A stretch of 64,000 bases of DNA from Bacteroides fragilis (lineage in GTDB: Bacteria > Bacillota > Clostridia > Lachnospirales > Lachnospiraceae), in NCBI GenBank assembly GCA_023664485.1, contig JAMPFK010000003.1, positions 62,001 to 126,000 of the forward strand, read 5' to 3'. Shown here piece by piece: positions 1 through 9,500 of the stretch (positions within the stretch are counted from its first letter, which is position 1; each line of letters opens with the position of its first letter). The position numbers were made by a program, and so were the translations under genes. Below the pieces are notes generated by a model. That model saw only the letters and a list, made by a program, of their open reading frames with translations. It was not told the origin of the DNA and made no database searches.

Positions 1-765
1 GGCGCGGGTCCCGCAGGGGCCGACGGAAAAGTAATCGCATCCATCAGGATCTGTCAGATGCCATCTGCCATCCGCAGACTTATAAGTGGAAAAGAAACCC
101 GTCCCCTCTTTCAGTTTCCGGCTCTTATCCCCGCCCCAGCGGTTCCATTCCGGGAACGGATACCGTGCCTCGCCCTCAAGCGCCCTGCATTTCTCCTTCA
201 ATTCTTCCAGCGAATGGATTTTTCCCGGCCATTCCGCCTCTTTCCACTGTCCGAAAGCGTCCACGAGTTTCTCAGAGGGAACGGGAAATTCCTCCGGCAT
301 GGCGTCCGACAGATAGAAATCCTCCAGCCGCACCCTGATATCATGATAAGCCCTGTCTGTTCCAAGCTCAAAACGCGCCACCTCGTCCCGCTGTGTCCGC
401 TGTCCGTGCACTACCAGCTTTAACGTTCCCGGCGTCCGGTTGGTGTAGATCGTCCGGTTGTCCAGAAGATCCAGATCCAGACAGATTCTCGTCCGGAAAC
501 GGGGCAGGATGCCGAATCTCATATACAGCCTTTCCTTTGCAGCCCCCGGAAGGAAGCATCGGAACATCATCGCCGCCGAATGCTCCTCCAGCACTTCCAC
601 ATCCCCAATTAAGTAACGTTCTTTACTCCCTTTGATCTGCGGCAGGGAGATGCCGCCGCCCGCCGCCCCGAATACCGCCGTACATCCGTTTCCTCCTATG
701 TCCGATATCCGGGCATCCCTTTCAGCGGCTTCCCGCCAGTTAATCCGTATCCGCTCCAACATCAT
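1..765 (-). CDS. Agarase-like glycoside hydrolase, N-terminal part (cut by window edge)
   Basis: An open frame of 255 codons runs leftward from an ATG-ATG pair at 765 (GGGGG just upstream as ribosome site) and is still open at base 1, so the C-terminal part is missing. The first ~190 residues look like a beta-sandwich region rich in aromatic and charged residues. They are followed by GTGFFSTYKSADGRWHLTDP and DGCDYFSVGPCG, the motif in which GH50/GH86-like agarases and related putative glycosidases enter their TIM barrel ('GFF...dGrWwLvDPdG..F.S.G'). No signal peptide is visible, so the protein is probably cytoplasmic. The catalytic acids would lie outside the window, so substrate and activity cannot be judged. 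A good sigma-A promoter lies at 809-837. Confidence 0.7.
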   Translation of the reverse strand, partial: MMLERIRINWREAAERDARISDIGGNGCTAVFGAAGGGISLPQIKGSKERYLIGDVEVLEEHSAAMMFRCFLPGAAKERLYMRFGILPRFRTRICLDLDLLDNRTIYTNRTPGTLKLVVHGQRTQRDEVARFELGTDRAYHDIRVRLEDFYLSDAMPEEFPVPSEKLVDAFGQWKEAEWPGKIHSLEELKEKCRALEGEARYPFPEWNRWGGDKSRKLKEGTGFFSTYKSADGRWHLTDPDGCDYFSVGPCGTRA

Positions 766-808
766 ACTTTTCCCCCAGTCCGCCTTTTATGGCTGTTCTT
801 AAAAACAT

Positions 809-837
809 ATCATAAAACAATTCTCTTTATAATGCAA
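809..837 (-). promoter_or_regulatory. Sigma-A promoter of the glycoside hydrolase gene
   Basis: Read on the minus strand, TTGCAT (837-832) and TATGAT (814-809) are separated by exactly 17 bases. This places the transcript start about 35 bases before the ATG at 765. Inference from consensus only. Confidence 0.6.
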
Positions 838-846
838 ACTTTTTAC

Positions 847-897
847 TTTTCGAAACGAAAATTTTCGAAGCGAAAAGTTTTCGCAGCGAATTTTCGC
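847..897. repeat. Tandem tight hairpins, TTTTCG-nnn-CGAAAA
   Basis: Two perfect 6-bp stems with 3-base loops, TTTTCG-aaa-CGAAAA (847-861) and TTTTCG-aag-CGAAAA (862-876), are followed by a third degenerate unit, TTTTCG-cag-CGAATT (878-892), and a further TTTTCGC. The period is 15-16 bases. They lie between the divergent promoters of the glycosidase and the flagellin. The architecture (short stems, 3-base loops, head to tail) matches the array at 17448-17603. Confidence 0.7.
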
Positions 898-908
898 TTG
901 ATAAAGCC

Positions 909-1010
909 TATGGTAAACGACATAACAAATTGCTCTTTCCGGCTCTTGCAAAAGCCATACAGGTAAGCTTTTACAAGTCCGAAAAGGCAATTTCCAATGT
1001 CGTTAACTAT
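909..1010. repeat. Large imperfect palindrome upstream of flagellin
   Basis: The left arm (about 909-956) and the reverse complement of the right arm (about 962-1010) agree at roughly three quarters of positions, giving one ~100-base imperfect hairpin. Shared blocks include AACGACAT, AAATTGC and TAAAAG/CAAAAG. The right arm ends on the first base of the sigma-28 -35 element. A 17-base segment of the left arm (908-924) recurs with one mismatch at 43759-43775, which suggests a dispersed repeat family. Confidence 0.6.
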
Positions 1011-1036
1011 AAATGAAAAAGAAAATCTGCCGATAT
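1010..1036 (+). promoter_or_regulatory. Sigma-28 (SigD/FliA) promoter of flagellin
   Basis: TAAA (1010-1013), 15 bases, then GCCGATAT (1029-1036). The known flagellar sigma-28 consensus is TAAA-N15-GCCGATAA, so only the last base differs. It lies 46 bases before the flagellin ATG, which is preceded by the ribosome site GGGAGG. This is strong evidence that the gene is a late flagellar gene under FliA/SigD control. Confidence 0.88.
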
Positions 1037-1081
1037 AAATGATAAAGGATTTTTTCATATCATGTCAGGGAGGACTGCTAT

Positions 1082-4000
1082 ATGTTATCGATTCAGAACA
1101 ACATGCTTGCTATGGCTGCCAGTAATCATCTTCAGATAACTTCCGGAAAGAACAGAAAAACGACTGAAAAATTATCCTCCGGATACCGGATCAACAGAGC
1201 CGCGGACGACGCGGCCGGACTCGCGATTTCCGAAAAGATGCGCAGGCAGATCCGGGGGCTTATGCAGGGCACCGCCAACGCACAGGACGGTGTTTCTTTT
1301 GTGCAGGTTGCCGACGGTTCCATGGACGAAGTGCATAGCATGCTGCAGCGCATGAACGAGTTGGCGATCCAATCCCTTAACGGCACCTGGACGGAAAGCG
1401 ACCGGGCGGCTATGAACGCCGAATTTGACCAGCTCCGTACGGAGATCGACCGGATCAATAACGAAACGCAGTATAATGAGCAGCCCGTATTTGAGGAGCA
1501 TGAAAGTTCCTATCATCAGATTTCGGGAAATAAAAAATGGGACGATAATCAGCTCCATACCGTTCCCGCCCTGAATAACGAACTGAATATCCATCTTGCG
1601 GACTATTATGAGCCAAAAGATTATACGCTTACAGTTCCCGCGGGCGTCTATACAACACAGGAACTGATCGACGAGATCGACAGCGCCTTGGAGCTGATGA
1701 CGCCGCCCAATCCCGGATTCGTATTTGAATACACATCCGATGGAATCTGCAGGCTGAATTTTGAAAACGCCAACGGAATGCCGACAGAAATAGCTTCCGT
1801 AGACGGTTCCCTTTCCTATCTTCTCTTCGACAGCTACACCGGCAGTTCTTCTACCAGCCTGCTGGGCACTACCGTATTTGACGCACGATACCCGCTGACC
1901 ATTACCAGGGGGCAGAACGACCAGCTCGGTTTTTATGTGGAAAATGCCAACGGTTCCAATTTTATTTCCGTAACGATTCCGCCCGGACAGTATTCCCGTT
2001 CCGCTATGATCGATCTGATCAATCAAAATCTGGCGGGCAGCCCCGACGCGCTCGGCGTTGCCGCCAAAGAATACGGCAGCTCCAGTATTCAGATTACCGG
2101 CGGGGATTCCGTCAGCATTACCGGTCTCAAGGGAAATATGTTCAAACTGGAAACCTCCTCTGTCATTTATTCTTCTGTCTTTTATGATAACGTAAAATAT
2201 GGAAATTCTTCGGGCGTTGCGGCATCCGTCACCGGCAGAACTTATTATGGCGCTTCGGCCACCGATAAGATCTGTTTATCCGGCGGCAATCAGAATAATG
2301 TCCTGCGCTTTAAATTAAACGGCGCGGCAGATTATACGGAAATCACTTTTGCGGATAAAGCCGACGGCTATACGATGACAGAGATCCGGGACGAGATCAA
2401 CAACCAGCTGAAAGACAAAGGACTTGAAGAGGCGGCGAGGGCCAGTGTTACGACTACTTCCGTAAGCGTTCCTTCTTCACCCACTCAGAACAGATATCCT
2501 TCCGTGCAATATTTAACGCTGTCAAGCCTGGTTAAAGGCAGCAACAGTTCACTGGAGTTTGATACGACGGATCCTGTCGCTGTCAATACCTATAACGCTT
2601 TGTTCCGCGATACCAATTATCTGCCCTATTATTTCAGCGGAAGCAAAGCGAAGCTTGCGGGGCAGGCTAATCTGAACGGCGCGGTTAAACTGGCGGACGA
2701 CGCCTCTTTGACCTTTAAAGTGAACGACCAGAACTATACGATAAACAATATCGGCGGCAGCTATACAAGCTGCTCAGCCCTTGCGGACAGCCTGAATTCT
2801 TACATAAAGACCGATTCTGCTTTTGACGCGGTAAAAGATAAGATAAAATTCACCGCTTCTTCAGGGCATCTTTCCATCGACGCGCTGACGGATGACGTCC
2901 GGAAAATTTCTTTTGACGACGGGCAGAAAAACGATACCTATAAGCAGTTATTCGTCGGCACCGCAATGGAGACGAACAGCGCCTCTTTCAGCTACAGCTA
3001 CGGAACAGTAAGACGTCCGCAGGGCTCTACGATCGTGGAAACGACGAACGCAACGGCCACGGTCTCCATTCCTGCAGATAAACAGAATGGCGACATAAAA
3101 TTTACGGATAAAACGAATAAGATCACCTTCTCTTCCTCCGGCGGCTCAGGGAGCATTTCCCTGTCTGCCACCAAAACCTACAAAGGCATGGCGGATGTCG
3201 TTTCCGACATCAACAGGCAGCTGAAGAGCAACAGCCGCTTCAGCAGCATAACCGCTTCTTATAAGGATAATAAGCTCATTCTTACCGCCACGCCTTCCAC
3301 GGGCAATCCGAACGGCTCCTACTATATCGAATTCGATCGTTCCTGTTCCGCATGGCAGGCAATTCAGGGAACCCATGCGGTAACCTCTGACGCCGTCGTT
3401 ACGGAAGCAAGTCAATATCTGCTGAGCACCTACAGCGCAATTCCCGATACGACAAAGGTGGACAGCAGCAACAACGAACTGACATTAACGATCGGACAGG
3501 CATCCGCCGCGATTACCATCAATCCGAGCACCGGCGCCGGTTATAACAGGAATCAGCTGAAAGACGCGGTTCAGGCCGCGATCAATAACAATGCAGTCCT
3601 GAAAGACAAAGTTACCGTCAATATCGCGGCGGACGGAAAGCTCGAATTTCTCTCCTCCGGCGGCTCCATTACGGCATCCGGCAGTTTTTATAAAAATGTG
3701 ATCATTACTCAGAAGACGGTCAATGAATCAGTCCAGCCGGGAAGCTATCCTGATTCCAGCTTCCAGAACGCTTATATTATCGGGCGGAAAGATTTAAAAG
3801 CCGAACCCATTGACATTCTCAGCGGCGCAAACGATACCTTTATTTTCGATTTTTCCTACACGGATCCGAAAGGCGCCAACAGCTATGATAAGGAAATGGA
3901 AATAACAATTCCCGAAGGCACTTACACAGGGGATGAAGTTGCGGCAGTCTTACAGGAAAAAATACAGGAAAAGTTTGATGAAGAACAGATTGAAGATTTC

Positions 4001-4906
4001 GATATAAAAGTCTCTATCGGCGGATATAAAACAAATGTCATCGGCGCCAACGACGATACCGCACTTCAAATCGTCGTCAACCGGAAAGCCGGAAAAGAGC
4101 CCGCGGAAGGCCAGTATGTTTTAGACGGCATACGCGGCAGCGCGGCAAGTTTTCTTTTCTACAAGACGACAAATAAACCGCAGGCGACTTATATAACGGG
4201 GAGCAGGGACCTGTCAGGGGGCGTTCTTTTCAGGCCCGGTCAGAATGTTCTCACACTTTCTGCGGATTCCGTTCCCTATCAATACACCTTTCCGGAGAAT
4301 CAGAAATACTCGCCGGATGAGTTCATTACGCTATTAAACGATATGTTCAAAAACGGAGATGATAACGGCAATTCCGCCCCTCTGACCGCATCCCTGGAAA
4401 ATGGAACTCTTAAAATCGCTCATAAAGTTCTGGGTTCCCATACGATAACGGATATCGGCGGAAGCGCAAGGAGCGCCCTGTTTCTCAACGAAAGCGGCAG
4501 ATATTTCCGCGACCCGATATACCTCTTAGTCGGCGCGGAAACAAAAGATGTGGTGGAGATTCCCCGCACGCGCGTCAGCTCCTGCTCGCTTGCAATCAAC
4601 TCTATTACGATAAGCAAACCCAAATACGCTGAAAAGGCGGTAAACCGCATCAAAAACGCGATTACCATGGTAAGTTCCCGGAGAAGCACCTATGGATCCC
4701 TGCAGAACAGACTGGAACATACGATCAACAATAACAACAATGTCATCGAAAATACACAGGCGAGCGAATCCGCCATCCGCGATGCGGACGTTGCTTTCGA
4801 GGTAATGGAAGAGGCCAGAAATAATTTTCTGATGCAGGCCTCCGCGACAATCCTTGCACAGGCGAACCAGCAGCCCAATATGGTGTTGAACCTGCTGCAG
4901 ACCTGA
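1082..4906 (+). CDS. Giant flagellin with eight-unit central repeat region
   Basis: Flagellar filament protein, exported by the flagellar type III apparatus. Residues 1-140 are a canonical flagellin D0/D1 N-terminus (SSGYRINRAADDAAGLAIS, then LQRMNELAIQSLNGT). Residues ~1160-1274 are the matching C-terminus (AIRDADVAFEVMEEARNNFL, ending NLLQT). Typical flagellins are 270-500 residues; this one is 1274. The extra ~1000 residues contain about eight degenerate units starting near residues 166, 276, 402, 538, 676, 796, 914 and 1052. Each has the pattern 'N.L.f.v.......i.ip.G.Yt...l...in..l', which resembles the flagellin hook-IN motif. No HExxH protease motif is present (nearest is HESSYH at 140-145), so it is not a flagellinolysin. 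R90, L94, Q97 and E114 coincide with the TLR5-contact positions of Salmonella FliC. Monocistronic; no other flagellar structural gene is adjacent. Confidence 0.95.
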   Translation: MLSIQNNMLAMAASNHLQITSGKNRKTTEKLSSGYRINRAADDAAGLAISEKMRRQIRGLMQGTANAQDGVSFVQVADGSMDEVHSMLQRMNELAIQSLNGTWTESDRAAMNAEFDQLRTEIDRINNETQYNEQPVFEEHESSYHQISGNKKWDDNQLHTVPALNNELNIHLADYYEPKDYTLTVPAGVYTTQELIDEIDSALELMTPPNPGFVFEYTSDGICRLNFENANGMPTEIASVDGSLSYLLFDSYTGSSSTSLLGTTVFDARYPLTITRGQNDQLGFYVENANGSNFISVTIPPGQYSRSAMIDLINQNLAGSPDALGVAAKEYGSSSIQITGGDSVSITGLKGNMFKLETSSVIYSSVFYDNVKYGNSSGVAASVTGRTYYGASATDKICLSGGNQNNVLRFKLNGAADYTEITFADKADGYTMTEIRDEINNQLKDKGLEEAARASVTTTSVSVPSSPTQNRYPSVQYLTLSSLVKGSNSSLEFDTTDPVAVNTYNALFRDTNYLPYYFSGSKAKLAGQANLNGAVKLADDASLTFKVNDQNYTINNIGGSYTSCSALADSLNSYIKTDSAFDAVKDKIKFTASSGHLSIDALTDDVRKISFDDGQKNDTYKQLFVGTAMETNSASFSYSYGTVRRPQGSTIVETTNATATVSIPADKQNGDIKFTDKTNKITFSSSGGSGSISLSATKTYKGMADVVSDINRQLKSNSRFSSITASYKDNKLILTATPSTGNPNGSYYIEFDRSCSAWQAIQGTHAVTSDAVVTEASQYLLSTYSAIPDTTKVDSSNNELTLTIGQASAAITINPSTGAGYNRNQLKDAVQAAINNNAVLKDKVTVNIAADGKLEFLSSGGSITASGSFYKNVIITQKTVNESVQPGSYPDSSFQNAYIIGRKDLKAEPIDILSGANDTFIFDFSYTDPKGANSYDKEMEITIPEGTYTGDEVAAVLQEKIQEKFDEEQIEDFDIKVSIGGYKTNVIGANDDTALQIVVNRKAGKEPAEGQYVLDGIRGSAASFLFYKTTNKPQATYITGSRDLSGGVLFRPGQNVLTLSADSVPYQYTFPENQKYSPDEFITLLNDMFKNGDDNGNSAPLTASLENGTLKIAHKVLGSHTITDIGGSARSALFLNESGRYFRDPIYLLVGAETKDVVEIPRTRVSSCSLAINSITISKPKYAEKAVNRIKNAITMVSSRRSTYGSLQNRLEHTINNNNNVIENTQASESAIRDADVAFEVMEEARNNFLMQASATILAQANQQPNMVLNLLQT

Positions 4907-4946
4907 TAAGCCAATATCGTTCCGGCAGACATTGTACCATATAAAG

Positions 4947-4995
4947 AAGAAAGCTGCAGACCGGCGGACCGGCGCTGCAGCTTTTTCTTTTTCCC
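4947..4995. terminator. Terminator between flagellin and gltD
   Basis: AAAGCTGCAG (4951-4960) pairs with CTGCAGCTTT (4976-4985), with further CGG/CCG pairing in the loop. On the plus strand it is followed by TTCTTTTT, ending the flagellin transcript. The opposite strand reads into TTCTTTA, so it may also end gltD, whose stop is at 4997. Confidence 0.85.
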
Positions 4996-4996
4996 A

Positions 4997-6490
4997 TTAC
5001 TGAACAAACAAATTGGAATAGCCGATCAGGCTCTCGTCCACCTCCCGCGCGCATTCCCGGCCCTGCCTGATGGCCTTTACCACGAGGGACTGCCCCGTAT
5101 GCATATCGCCTGTCACAAAGACATTTTTCACGCTCGTACCAAAAGCTCCCGGCTTCGTTTTCACATTGGTCCGGGCATCCAGTTCCACCTTAAAAGCGTC
5201 CGTCACATATTTCTGGCTTCCTGAAAATCCCGCGGCGATCAGGACGATATCCGCTTCCAGCGTTCGTTCAGAGCCCGCTGCCTCCTTCATGGCCATGCGG
5301 CCTGTCGCGCCGTCTTTTTCCCAGATAAGCCCGACGATCTTAACGCCTTTCAGATTGCCGTCCTTGTCTTTGAGGAATTCTTTTACCGTGGATTCGTAGA
5401 TGCGCGGATCGCGGCCGTATACCGCAATCGCTTCTTCCTGGCCGTAATCGGTCTTGCAGATTCTGGGCCACTCCGGCCAGGGATTGTTCTCCGCCCTCTT
5501 ATCCGGCGCCTTGGGCATCATCTCGATCTGGGTCACGGATCTGGCGCCATGCCGGATGGCAGTACCGACGCAGTCATTTCCCGTATCGCCGCCGCCGATG
5601 ATGACAACGTGTTTATTTTTTGTATCCACATACTTTTTGTCTTTAAAACCGGAATCCAGCAGGCTTTTTGTGTTTCGCCCAAGGAAGTCAACCGCAAAAT
5701 AAATGCCTTTCGCATCCCGGCCCGGCGCATCGATATCGCGGGGATTGGAGGAACCGCAGGCGAGCACGACGCGGTCGAACTCTTTTAACAGCTTATCGGC
5801 TTTGATTTCTTTTCCGATATCCGCATTGGTGACAAAAGTAACGCCCTCCTCTTCCATCACCCGGATTTTCCGCTCGATGACGGTTTTTTCCAGCTTCATA
5901 TTCGGAATTCCATACATCAAAAGGCCGCCGATCCGGTCGGAACGCTCGAATACGGTCACGGAATGCCCTCTTTTATTCAACTGATCGGCCACCGCCAGGC
6001 CGGAAGGACCGCTTCCCACGACCGCAACGGTCTTTCCTGTCCTGGTCTTTGGCGGTTTTGCCGCTGCATAACCTTTTTCATAGGCGTTTTCGATAATCGC
6101 ATATTCGTTTTCTTTCGTCGCGACGGGCTCTCCCGTCAAGTTGCAGGTACAGGCTGCCTCACACAGGGCCGGACAGACTCTCGATGTAAATTCCGGAAAG
6201 TTGTTGGTCTTTTTCAGGCGGTTATAGGCCTGTTCCCAGTTCCCCGTATAGACGAGGTCGTTCCATTCGGGGACGAGATTATGCAGCGGGCAGCCGGACG
6301 TCATGCCGCACAGCGTCATTCCCGACTGGCAGAAGGGAACGCCGCAGTCCATACAGCGCGCGCCCTGAAGCTGCTGTTCTTCCATCGAAAGATGCTCGTG
6401 GAACTCCTGAAAATTCTTAATGCGCTGTTTCGGGCTTACATCCGTCGAAACCTTACGCTCATATTCTAAAAATCCTGTAGGTTTTCCCAT
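4997..6490 (-). CDS. gltD: Glutamate synthase, small (beta) subunit
   Basis: 497 residues. Transfers electrons from NAD(P)H through FAD and Fe-S centres to GltB, which makes glutamate from glutamine and 2-oxoglutarate. The N-terminal Fer4-like domain carries the Cys pattern CMDCGVPFC...C...GCP and, further on, CPALCEAACTC. A FAD-binding motif, VAVVGSGPSGLAVADQL, sits near residue 150, and an NAD(P)-binding motif, VVIIGGGDTGNDC, near 290. A late G-D motif (FVTGDMHTGQSLVV) closes the FAD site. Length and motif order match the family. It lies 23 bases after gltB with its own GGAGG ribosome site, so gltBD form one operon. Confidence 0.96.
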   Translation of the reverse strand: MGKPTGFLEYERKVSTDVSPKQRIKNFQEFHEHLSMEEQQLQGARCMDCGVPFCQSGMTLCGMTSGCPLHNLVPEWNDLVYTGNWEQAYNRLKKTNNFPEFTSRVCPALCEAACTCNLTGEPVATKENEYAIIENAYEKGYAAAKPPKTRTGKTVAVVGSGPSGLAVADQLNKRGHSVTVFERSDRIGGLLMYGIPNMKLEKTVIERKIRVMEEEGVTFVTNADIGKEIKADKLLKEFDRVVLACGSSNPRDIDAPGRDAKGIYFAVDFLGRNTKSLLDSGFKDKKYVDTKNKHVVIIGGGDTGNDCVGTAIRHGARSVTQIEMMPKAPDKRAENNPWPEWPRICKTDYGQEEAIAVYGRDPRIYESTVKEFLKDKDGNLKGVKIVGLIWEKDGATGRMAMKEAAGSERTLEADIVLIAAGFSGSQKYVTDAFKVELDARTNVKTKPGAFGTSVKNVFVTGDMHTGQSLVVKAIRQGRECAREVDESLIGYSNLFVQ

Positions 6491-6513
6491 TTTTCATTTC
6501 CTCCATTCCTGTC

Positions 6514-9500
6514 CTATTTGGCCGCCTGATTTGCATAAAAGGCTTCTATCTGTGCCTGTTCCGCACTGAGTCCTTTTTCTTCCATCTGCACGATCAGTTT
6601 CAGCATACGTTCGTAATCATGCGGAATGATCTTCTTGAACCGCGGCAGATATTCCCCGAAATGGTCCAGAATCTCTTTTCCTTTGACCGAATTGGTACAG
6701 GTAACGTGCTCCTTTATCATTTCTTTCAGCTCCAGAACATCGTACTTGGAAGTTATTTCATAAGAAGAAACCATTTCTTTATTGACTTTTGTATATAAAT
6801 CGTTGTTCTCGTCGAGCACATAGGCGATGCCGCCGCTCATGCCCGCCGCAAAATTCTTACCGATGGCGCCGAGCACAACCACACGGCCGCCGGTCATATA
6901 TTCGCATCCGTGATCCCCGACGCCCTCGACTACCGCCAGCGCACCGGAATTGCGGACACAGAACCGCTCTCCCGCCACACCGTTAATAAAAGCTTTGCCG
7001 GATGTCGCGCCGTAAAGCGCCACGTTACCGATGATGATATTCTCATCCTGTCTGAACCGGGAGCCTTTGGGCGGATAAACGATCAGCTTGCCGCCGGAAA
7101 GCCCTTTCCCGAAATAGTCGTTGGAGTCCCCGATCAGCTCCAGGGTCAGTCCTTTGGGAATAAAAGCGCCGAAGCTCTGTCCCCCGGAACCGCTGCACAG
7201 GATCCGGTAAGTGTCCTCCGCCAGCGTATCGCCGAATTTTCTCGTAATCTCGGAACCGAGGATCGTGCCGAAAGTGCGGTCTGTGTTGGACACATCCACC
7301 TCCAGGCTCCTTTTCTGCCCGCTCTCCATCGCTTTCGAAAGCTGTTTTAACAGAACTTTTTCATCCAGCGTCTTTTCCAGCCCGAAATCATATACCTGCT
7401 TCGGGTCGAAGATCACTTTTTCCTTGCTCTTTTCATAAGGATTGGAAAGAATCAGGCTCAAATCGATTTTCTGTAATTTATCGGGAAGATTGTCTTTCAT
7501 TTTCAGCAAATCGGTCCTGCCGACCAGTTCATCCACCGTTCTGACGCCGAGCTTCGCCATATATTCCCGCAATTCCTGTGCGATGAACCGCATAAAGTTC
7601 TCTACATATTCCGGTTTTCCCTTAAAACGCTTCCGCAGTTCCGGATTCTGGGTCGCCACGCCTACCGGACAGGTATCCAGATTGCAGACGCGCATCATCA
7701 CGCAGCCCATCGTTACGAGGGGCGCCGTCGCAAAGCCGAATTCCTCCGCGCCGAGAATCGCCGCGATCGCAACGTCCCGCCCGCTCATCAGCTTTCCGTC
7801 GGTCTCCACGCGCACTTTATTCCTGAGACCGTTCTGAATCAATGTCTGGTGCGTCTCCGCCAATCCGAGCTCCCAGGGAAGCCCCGCATTATGAATCGAA
7901 CTCCTTGGCGCCGCGCCGGTACCGCCATCATAGCCGGATACGAGAATGACCTGTGCCCCGGCTTTGGCAACGCCCGCCGCTACCGTGCCGACGCCCGCTT
8001 CCGAAACGAGTTTCACGGAGATTCTTGCCCGTTTATTGGCATTTTTTAAATCATAAATCAGCTGCGCCAAATCCTCTATCGAATAGATATCATGGTGCGG
8101 CGGCGGGGAAATCAGGCTCACGCCCGCCGTGGAATGCCTCGTTTTCGCGATCCACGGATAAACCTTTCCGCCCGGCAGATGTCCTCCCTCGCCCGGCTTT
8201 GCGCCCTGTGCCATCTTAATCTGGATTTCCTGCGCGCTGTTCAGATATTCGCTCGTCACGCCGAACCGGCCGCTCGCCACCTGTTTGATTGCAGAACATC
8301 TGTTCAGGCCGTCCGCTCCGGGCGCCAGCCGTTCTTTGTCCTCCCCGCCCTCGCCGGAATTGGATTTGCCATGCAGACGGTTCATCGCGACCGCCATCGT
8401 CTCATGCGCTTCTTTGGAAATCGAACCATAGGACATAGCGCCGGTCTTGAACCTTGTGACAATCGTGTCAACACTCTCCACTTCCTCGATTGGCAGGGGT
8501 TTTTCCGCGTAATGGAAATCCATCAGCCCGCGCAGCGTCTTAATGCTGTCCTCATTGTTGACCGCCCTGGTATATTGCTGGAACATCTCATAATCGCCGC
8601 GCCTGGTAGATTCCTGAAGAAGATGGATCGTTTCCGGATTATAGAGGTGTTCATCCGCGCCGCTGCGCATCTGATGATGGCCGGGATTATCGAGCGCAAG
8701 GTCTGTCGATAGACCAAGCGGATCAAAAGCCATCGAATGCAGCGTATCCACTTCTTTTTCGATATCTTTCAGCGTGATGCCGCCCACGCGGCATACTGTA
8801 TTGGTAAAATATTTATTAATGACTTCCTTATCGATACCGATCGCCTCAAAAATCTTGGAACCCTGATAGGACTGGATCGTGGAAATCCCCATCTTGGAAG
8901 CGATCTTGACGATTCCGTGCAGAATCGCGTCGTTATAGTCGTTGACCGCCGCATAATAATCCTTATCCAGCATGTGATCGTCGATGAGTTCCCGGATGCT
9001 CTCCTGCGCCAGATAAGGGTTGATCGCAGACGCGCCGAAGCCGAGCAGCGTCGCGAAATGGTGTACTTCCCGCGGCTCCGCCGATTCCAGAACGATCGCC
9101 ACGCTCGTTCTCTTCTTCGTATTGACGAGATGCTGCTGCAGGGCCGATACCGCCAGCAGGGAGGGAATCGCAACACGGTTCTCATCCACGCCCCGGTCGG
9201 AGAGGATCAGGATATTGACGCCGCCGCGGAAAGCCCTGTCCACCTCTACGAAAAGCCTGTCAATCGCCTTTTCCAGACTCGTATTCTTATAATAAGTAAT
9301 CGGAACAACCTCCACTTTAAAGCCTTCGGACTTCATGCTCTTGATCTTGAGCAGATCCGTATTGGTCAGAATCGGATTATGCACCTTGAGCATATTGCAG
9401 TTCTCCGGTTTTTCCTCCAGAAGATTGCCGTCCTTGCCGAGATATACCGTCGTCGAGGTAACGACTTCCTCCCTGATCGCGTCGATCGGCGGATTCGTTA

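Noticed and set aside
1499..1516. HESSYH in the flagellin as a possible zinc-protease (flagellinolysin) site
   Set aside because: Spacing is HExxxH, not HExxH. No downstream Glu ligand was seen, and it lies at the D1/insert border rather than in a protease-like domain.
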